Under the pieces are notes generated by a model, which was not told the origin of the DNA, searched no databases, and worked only from the letters and a program-made list of their open reading frames with translations. This document shows, one piece after another, positions 16,273 through 20,364 of a DNA stretch of 20,364 nt; position 1 is the stretch's first letter; every line of letters starts with the position of its first letter. Both the position numbers and the translations under genes were made by a program. The stretch is taken from NCBI GenBank assembly GCA_030833305.1, contig JAURHL010000016.1:1-20364 (forward strand). Direction: 5' to 3'. The stretch is from Acidimicrobiales bacterium. GTDB lineage: Bacteria > Actinomycetota > Acidimicrobiia > Acidimicrobiales > Ilumatobacteraceae.

Positions 16273-17516
16273 CCCTGTACCGATCGTTCCGCGACGAGAT
16301 GATGGCCGGCGGGGCCGTGGGCGAGACCCCGGTCGACCAAGGCCCCAAGCGCTCGGTCGCGCTCACGTCCGGGCTGGTCATCCTGGCGTTGCTGGTCTGG
16401 CTTGGTGTCACGAACGTCTGGAGCCTGGTGCTGGTGGTCGGGCTGCTCGTCTCGGTTTTCTTGCACGAGGTCGGCCACTTCGTCACCGCCGGCTGGGCCG
16501 GCATGAAGCGGACCCAGTTCTTCATGGGATTCGGACCCAAGCTCTGGAGCATGACTCGCAACGGTGTCGAGTACGGCGTGCGCGCCTTGCCGTTGGGCGC
16601 GTTCGTGCGCATCGTCGGAATGAACAACCTCGATCCCGTCGAACCCGGTGACGAGGCGGTGTCGTATTCGAGCAAGCCCTACCGCTGGCGTCTGCTCGTC
16701 ATCACCGCCGGGTCGATGATGCACATGATCATCGCGATCGTGATCATGATGTTCGTGTACACGACGGGTGGTCGTTACCAGGAAACCAACGAGGTCAAGG
16801 TGTTCGCCATCACCGAGGGCTCGCCGGCCGAACGAGCGGGCATCGAGCTCGGCGACCGCATCTCGACCATCGGTGGACGTTCGATCGACAGCGTCGGTGA
16901 ACTGAGCGAGACCATCGGTGCGATCGGCGCCGGTGAACGAGTCACGGTCGAGTTCGTTCGCGACGGCATGACCGCGGCGGTCGACGTCACCCTCATCGAA
17001 CGTCCGTCGGAGCCCGGATCGGGTCTCGGGTATCTCGGTGTGGGCACCGACAATTGGGATCGTTCCGAGTTGGGGATCGTCGACGGCTTTTCGCACGTCA
17101 TGGGCGATCTCTGGACCGGGATGGGGCGCACGTTCTCGGGCATCGGCACGGTGGTGAACCCGGCGAATCAGTGGGAGCAGCTCACGAACTCCGAGGCCGA
17201 CCCGTCCAAGCGACCCACCACCGTGGTCGGTGTCACCAAGGTCGCCGGTGAGATCGGTGACCGCGACGGTTTCTACGGTGTGATGGAGGTGCTGGCCTCC
17301 ATCAACGTGTTCGTGGGTCTGTTCAATCTTCTGCCTCTCTTGCCCTTCGACGGCGGACACGCCGCCATCGCCACGTACGAGCGAGTCCGTAGTCGTCGAG
17401 GTCGTGAGTATCGGGCCGACGTCGAGAAGATGTGGCCGGCCACCGTGGTGGTGGTGACACTTCTCATGTTCCTCACCTTCACCGGTCTCTACCTCGATCT
17501 CACACGACCGTTCTGA
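16269..17516 (+). CDS. rseP: Site-2 intramembrane metalloprotease (RseP/Rip1 type)
   Basis: This 415-aa M50 protease cleaves transmembrane anti-sigma factors or signal-peptide remnants within the membrane. The catalytic zinc motif H66-E-V-G-H70 sits in a membrane segment at about 52-75. The third ligand is D361 in L-P-F-D-G-G-H near the C-terminus. One PDZ domain lies between (about 175-260), with the typical G-S-P-A-E-R-A-G-I-E-L-G-D-R-I. Further membrane segments are at about 32-50, 143-160 and 393-410. An N-terminal stretch of about 30 residues precedes the first membrane helix, which is slightly longer than usual. It overlaps dxr by 4 bp and is likely translated with it. Its substrate is unknown here. 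Confidence 0.95.
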   Translation: MTLYRSFRDEMMAGGAVGETPVDQGPKRSVALTSGLVILALLVWLGVTNVWSLVLVVGLLVSVFLHEVGHFVTAGWAGMKRTQFFMGFGPKLWSMTRNGVEYGVRALPLGAFVRIVGMNNLDPVEPGDEAVSYSSKPYRWRLLVITAGSMMHMIIAIVIMMFVYTTGGRYQETNEVKVFAITEGSPAERAGIELGDRISTIGGRSIDSVGELSETIGAIGAGERVTVEFVRDGMTAAVDVTLIERPSEPGSGLGYLGVGTDNWDRSELGIVDGFSHVMGDLWTGMGRTFSGIGTVVNPANQWEQLTNSEADPSKRPTTVVGVTKVAGEIGDRDGFYGVMEVLASINVFVGLFNLLPLLPFDGGHAAIATYERVRSRRGREYRADVEKMWPATVVVVTLLMFLTFTGLYLDLTRPF

Positions 17517-17536
17517 TTGTTGGCAGACTGACGGTC

Positions 17537-18760
17537 ATGCAGCACGCGTCGATCACCTCCCGTCGACCGACCCGACAGATCCATGTCGGCAAGGTGGCCG
17601 TGGGTGGCGACGCACCGATCACGGTGCAGTCGATGACCATCACCAAGACCGCCGACGTCGAGGGAACGCTGCAGCAGATCTACGCGTTGGCCGCCGCGGG
17701 CTGCGACATCGTTCGCTGCACCTGCAACGAGATCGAGGCCGCCGAGGGACTGGCGCGCATCGTCCCGCGGTCACCCATCCCGGTGATCGCCGACATCCAT
17801 CATCAATACAAGATGGCGCTGGCCGCGATGGAAGCCGGGGTGCACGGCCTGCGCCTGAACCCGGGCAACATCCGCAAACCCGAGCACATCAAGGCCGTGG
17901 CCAGCGAGGCTCGTGACCGCGGTATCCCCATTCGTATCGGGGTGAACGGTGGCTCGCTCGATCCCGAGTTGTACGACAAGTACGGCGGCAAGGTGACTCC
18001 TGAAGCGATGGTCGAGTCGGCGATGCGCGAGATCGCCTACTTCCAAGAGGTCGACTTCGATCTGATCAAGATCAGCGTCAAGGCGTCCAACGTCCCTCTC
18101 ATGGTGGAGGCGTATCGGCAACTGAGTGAGGCCACCGATCATCCGCTCCACCTCGGAGTCACCGAGGCCGGTCCGTTGCCCGGGGGACTGCTGAAGGCCA
18201 CGGCCGGAATCGCGACGCTTCTCATGGAGGGCATCGGCGACACCATTCGTTACAGCCTCACGGCCGACCCGGTGGAAGAGGCCCGTGCCGGTCGGCAACT
18301 GCTGGAGGCCCTCGGATTGCGCGAGCGCAAGAACGTGGACCTCATCGCCTGCCCGTCGTGCGGGCGGGCCGAGATCGACGTCATCGACGTGGCGAACCGC
18401 GCCATGGCCGCGTTCGGAGAGCGTCAGATTCCGCTGCAGGTGGCGGTGATGGGTTGCGTGGTGAACGGTCCCGGCGAGGCTCGCGACGCCGACATCGGTA
18501 TCGCCGCGGGCAACAAGCGCGGGCACCTGTTCGTGAAGGGTCGCAACGTCGCCGTGGTTCCCGAGTCCGAGATGGTCGAGGCCCTGGTGGAATGGGCCGA
18601 ATTCATCCATGAACACGGGGTCGAGGCGGCCATCGCGCGCGTCGACACGGCCAAGGCCGAACGCGAAGCGGCCAAGGATCGTTCCGCGCTGTTGGCCGAG
18701 AAGGGCGAGGACGTCAACAACGCCAACGAACGCATCGTCGAGATTCGCAAGAAGTCCTGA
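17537..18760 (+). CDS. ispG: (E)-4-hydroxy-3-methylbut-2-enyl-diphosphate synthase
   Basis: This 407-aa 4Fe-4S enzyme converts MEcPP to HMBPP, the penultimate MEP-pathway step. Cluster ligands are C272 and C275 (A-C-P-S-C-G-R), C307 (M-G-C-V-V-N-G-P-G-E) and E314. The N-terminal TIM barrel has V-Q-S-M-T near 30 and A-D-I-H near 83. The ATG start fits the family N-terminus and lies 20 bp after the protease gene; CAGACT stands 7 nt before it, a weak version of the leaderless element. The last ~45 residues are a charged, probably helical tail. The gene is convergent with manA. Confidence 0.97.
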   Translation: MQHASITSRRPTRQIHVGKVAVGGDAPITVQSMTITKTADVEGTLQQIYALAAAGCDIVRCTCNEIEAAEGLARIVPRSPIPVIADIHHQYKMALAAMEAGVHGLRLNPGNIRKPEHIKAVASEARDRGIPIRIGVNGGSLDPELYDKYGGKVTPEAMVESAMREIAYFQEVDFDLIKISVKASNVPLMVEAYRQLSEATDHPLHLGVTEAGPLPGGLLKATAGIATLLMEGIGDTIRYSLTADPVEEARAGRQLLEALGLRERKNVDLIACPSCGRAEIDVIDVANRAMAAFGERQIPLQVAVMGCVVNGPGEARDADIGIAAGNKRGHLFVKGRNVAVVPESEMVEALVEWAEFIHEHGVEAAIARVDTAKAEREAAKDRSALLAEKGEDVNNANERIVEIRKKS

Positions 18761-18776
18761 TCGGTGCGACGCCGAT
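18760..18776. terminator. Weak hairpin between convergent ispG and manA
   Basis: ATCGG (18760-18764), a 7-nt loop and CCGAT (18772-18776) lie in the 19-bp convergent gap, and the stem starts on the last base of the ispG stop codon. A symmetrical hairpin could serve both strands. There is no T-run, so a terminator role is only a suggestion. Confidence 0.3.
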
Positions 18777-18779
18777 GAC

Positions 18780-19931
18780 TCAATCCCGAGGGTCGGTCCA
18801 TTCGGTGACGCGGAACAAGGTGGCTTTGCCCCGCACGGTCAGTTCCTGGCCCGGGGCGAGATAGGCGACTTCACCGCGCTGCAACACGTCGGTCGACCCC
18901 ACGCCGCACAAAGTGAGCTCCCGCGTGCGCGCTCGGAGCGTTTCGGTCCCGTCGATCTGGTGGACCCACAGAACGAAAGGTGCCCGCGGAGTGACGTAGC
19001 GCCACAAACGACCGGCCGCGGTGCGCGCGACGGGCGTGGCGCGCACAACGGGGTCGGCGAGTGGTTCGGGAACCACGGTGGCCAGCAACTCGTTCACGTC
19101 GACGTGCTTGTTGGTGAGACCGCACCGCACGACGTTGTCGCTCGAACCCATCACCTCGACCCCGGTACCTCGAAGGTAGGCGTGAAGATTCCCCGAGCCC
19201 AGATAGAGCGCCTCCCCGGGCGTCAGCGTCACGTGGTTCATCAACAGCGCGACGATGACCGCCGGGTCGTCGGGGTACGAGTGGGCCAGTCGAACCGCCC
19301 ACCGCGCACTGGGCGAATCGTGATCACGGCACGAGTCGATGATCTCGTTCTGGAGAACCCGGATCTCTTCGGTTCCAGCGAACAAGTAGCGAAGCGCATG
19401 ATCGAGGTCGTGATCGGCGATCAAACGGGCCAGATGCGAGGCGCTGCCACCGATCGAATGCAACAAACGCACCGAATCCACCTCGCGACGAAAGCCGCAC
19501 AAGGCCTCGAAGGGTTCCAGGGCGCAGATGAGTTCGGGCTTGGCGAAGGGGTCGCGGTAGATGCGCCGACTGTTGCCGATGGGGATGTCGAGACGATTCT
19601 CGCGGGCGTATCCGACGCGAGCTTGTTCCTCCGACGGGTGGCTCTGCAACGACAACGGCTCGGCGGCGGCGAGGATCTTCAGCAGGAAGGGGAGTTCTCC
19701 CGACACCGAGGTGAGGGGTGAGAACAATCCTCCGGTGTCGTCGGTGAGTGCTGGTGCGGATTCGCGTTGCCCGTGCTCGTTCAATTCGATGACCTTGGCG
19801 GGCCCTCCGAGGTGCGTACCGAACCACAACTCGGCCCACGGGCGACCATCCGGGTCGAGTCCGAGCAACGAGGGGATGGACGAGGGGTCACCCCACGAGT
19901 AGTGCTGCACGACGCCGCGGACGAGTTTCAT
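18780..19931 (-). CDS. manA: Mannose-6-phosphate isomerase, class I
   Basis: This 383-aa type I phosphomannose isomerase interconverts mannose 6-phosphate and fructose 6-phosphate, feeding GDP-mannose synthesis or mannose use. Zinc-site motifs are Q96-S-H98-P and K-P-E133-L, followed by E-A-L-C-G-F-R. G-N-L-H-A-Y-L-R then gives the remaining His and the catalytic Arg, and S-D-N-V-V-R-C-G-L-T-N-K-H matches the signature. The start is ATG 19931 (M-K-L-V-R-G-V-V-Q-H-Y-S-W-G), the family N-terminus; a longer frame to 20036 overlaps proS and is rejected. It lies 19 bp downstream of proS on the same strand, so it may share that transcript. It is convergent with ispG. Confidence 0.95.
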   Translation of the reverse strand: MKLVRGVVQHYSWGDPSSIPSLLGLDPDGRPWAELWFGTHLGGPAKVIELNEHGQRESAPALTDDTGGLFSPLTSVSGELPFLLKILAAAEPLSLQSHPSEEQARVGYARENRLDIPIGNSRRIYRDPFAKPELICALEPFEALCGFRREVDSVRLLHSIGGSASHLARLIADHDLDHALRYLFAGTEEIRVLQNEIIDSCRDHDSPSARWAVRLAHSYPDDPAVIVALLMNHVTLTPGEALYLGSGNLHAYLRGTGVEVMGSSDNVVRCGLTNKHVDVNELLATVVPEPLADPVVRATPVARTAAGRLWRYVTPRAPFVLWVHQIDGTETLRARTRELTLCGVGSTDVLQRGEVAYLAPGQELTVRGKATLFRVTEWTDPRD

Positions 19932-19950
19932 GGCCGACCGACCACCGTCA

Positions 19951-20364
19951 CTACCGTCGCGGGTTCGGGCCGCATTCGGCCACCAGTTCGTCGATGGCCG
20001 AGGTGACGGCGATGTTGCGACGTTCGTTGGTGGCACGATCGCGCACCTCGATCACTCCGTCAGCCAGTCCCTTGCCCACGATCACGATGGTGGGCACACC
20101 GATGAGTTCGGCGTCTTTGAACTTCACGCCCGGAGACACGGTGGTGCGGTCGTCGAGCAACACCCGGACACCGCGAGCCTCGAGTTCGGCGGCCAGACGT
20201 TCAGCCTCAGCGGCGATCTCGTCACCGCCCTTGCTGGCGATCACCATGTGCACGTCGGCCGGCGCCACCTCGCGGGGCCAGCAGAGCCCCATGTCGTCGG
20301 CCGTTGCTTCGGCGATGGCGGCCACGGCGCGTGACACCCCGATGCCGTAACTGCCCATGGTGAC
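19951..20364 (-). CDS. proS: Prolyl-tRNA synthetase, C-terminal part (gene continues beyond the window)
   Basis: The last ~138 codons of a class II prolyl-tRNA synthetase are visible. The frame enters the window with V-T-M-G-S-Y-G-I-G-V-S-R, the class II motif 3 region. It is followed by the anticodon-binding domain: W-P-R-E-V-A-P-A-D-V-H, then L-L-D-D-R, then P-G-V-K-F-K-D-A-E-L-I-G-V-P, ending in A-V-T-S-A-I-D-E-L-V-A. This is the typical bacterial ProRS C-terminus. The frame is open to the window edge, so the N-terminal catalytic half and editing domain lie outside. proS close to ispG is common in actinobacteria. Confidence 0.95.
   Translation of the reverse strand, partial: VTMGSYGIGVSRAVAAIAEATADDMGLCWPREVAPADVHMVIASKGGDEIAAEAERLAAELEARGVRVLLDDRTTVSPGVKFKDAELIGVPTIVIVGKGLADGVIEVRDRATNERRNIAVTSAIDELVAECGPNPRR

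Noticed and set aside
15849..17360. Minus-strand open frame of 503 aa across dxr and the site-2 protease
   Set aside because: It is a His/Asp-rich shadow of two well-identified plus-strand genes.

Overview
The window is a high-GC, densely coded bacterial chromosome segment. It uses many GTG starts, strongly favours G/C (and TTG Leu) codons, and carries long antisense shadow ORFs. The order whiG-type sigma factor, LytM-like protein, rpsB, tsf, pyrH, frr, cdsA, dxr, site-2 protease, ispG, with a nearby proS, is typical of Actinomycetota. I infer an actinobacterium, possibly an Acidimicrobiia-type lineage, but the class is not proven. I see no phage, IS element, CRISPR array, tRNA or rRNA.

Left part (1-5240). 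A SufR-type regulator with a cysteine-rich C-terminus is divergent from two consecutive fold-type II PLP enzymes: a 513-aa 'beta subunit' type and a threonine-synthase-like protein. Between them lies a nested inverted repeat that would cover the regulator's own promoter. A beta-carbonic anhydrase is convergent with the second PLP gene (4-bp overlap) and divergent from clpP with only 37 bp between. A small lipoprotein gene is convergent with clpP.

Middle (5365-10542). comM and dprA overlap by ATGA, followed by a Xer tyrosine recombinase, a WhiG/FliA-type sigma factor and a degenerate secreted LytM-like protein. dprA carries a frameshift in its Rossmann domain. A 20-bp tandem repeat of small hairpins begins inside the last codons of the sigma gene and fills the gap to the next gene.

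Right part (10540-20364). A tightly packed run (rpsB, tsf, pyrH, frr, cdsA, dxr, rseP-type protease, ispG) joins translation, phospholipid and MEP isoprenoid genes. The rpsB leader has a perfect hairpin, and CdsA has an unusual disordered N-terminal extension of about 210 aa. On the opposite strand, the 3' end of proS is followed by manA, which is convergent with ispG.

The most coherent non-gene signal is a promoter grammar. Genes that open a transcription unit carry TA(G/C)NCT or a weaker form of it exactly 6 nt before the start codon, which predicts leaderless mRNAs. Several operon-internal genes carry Shine-Dalgarno sequences instead.
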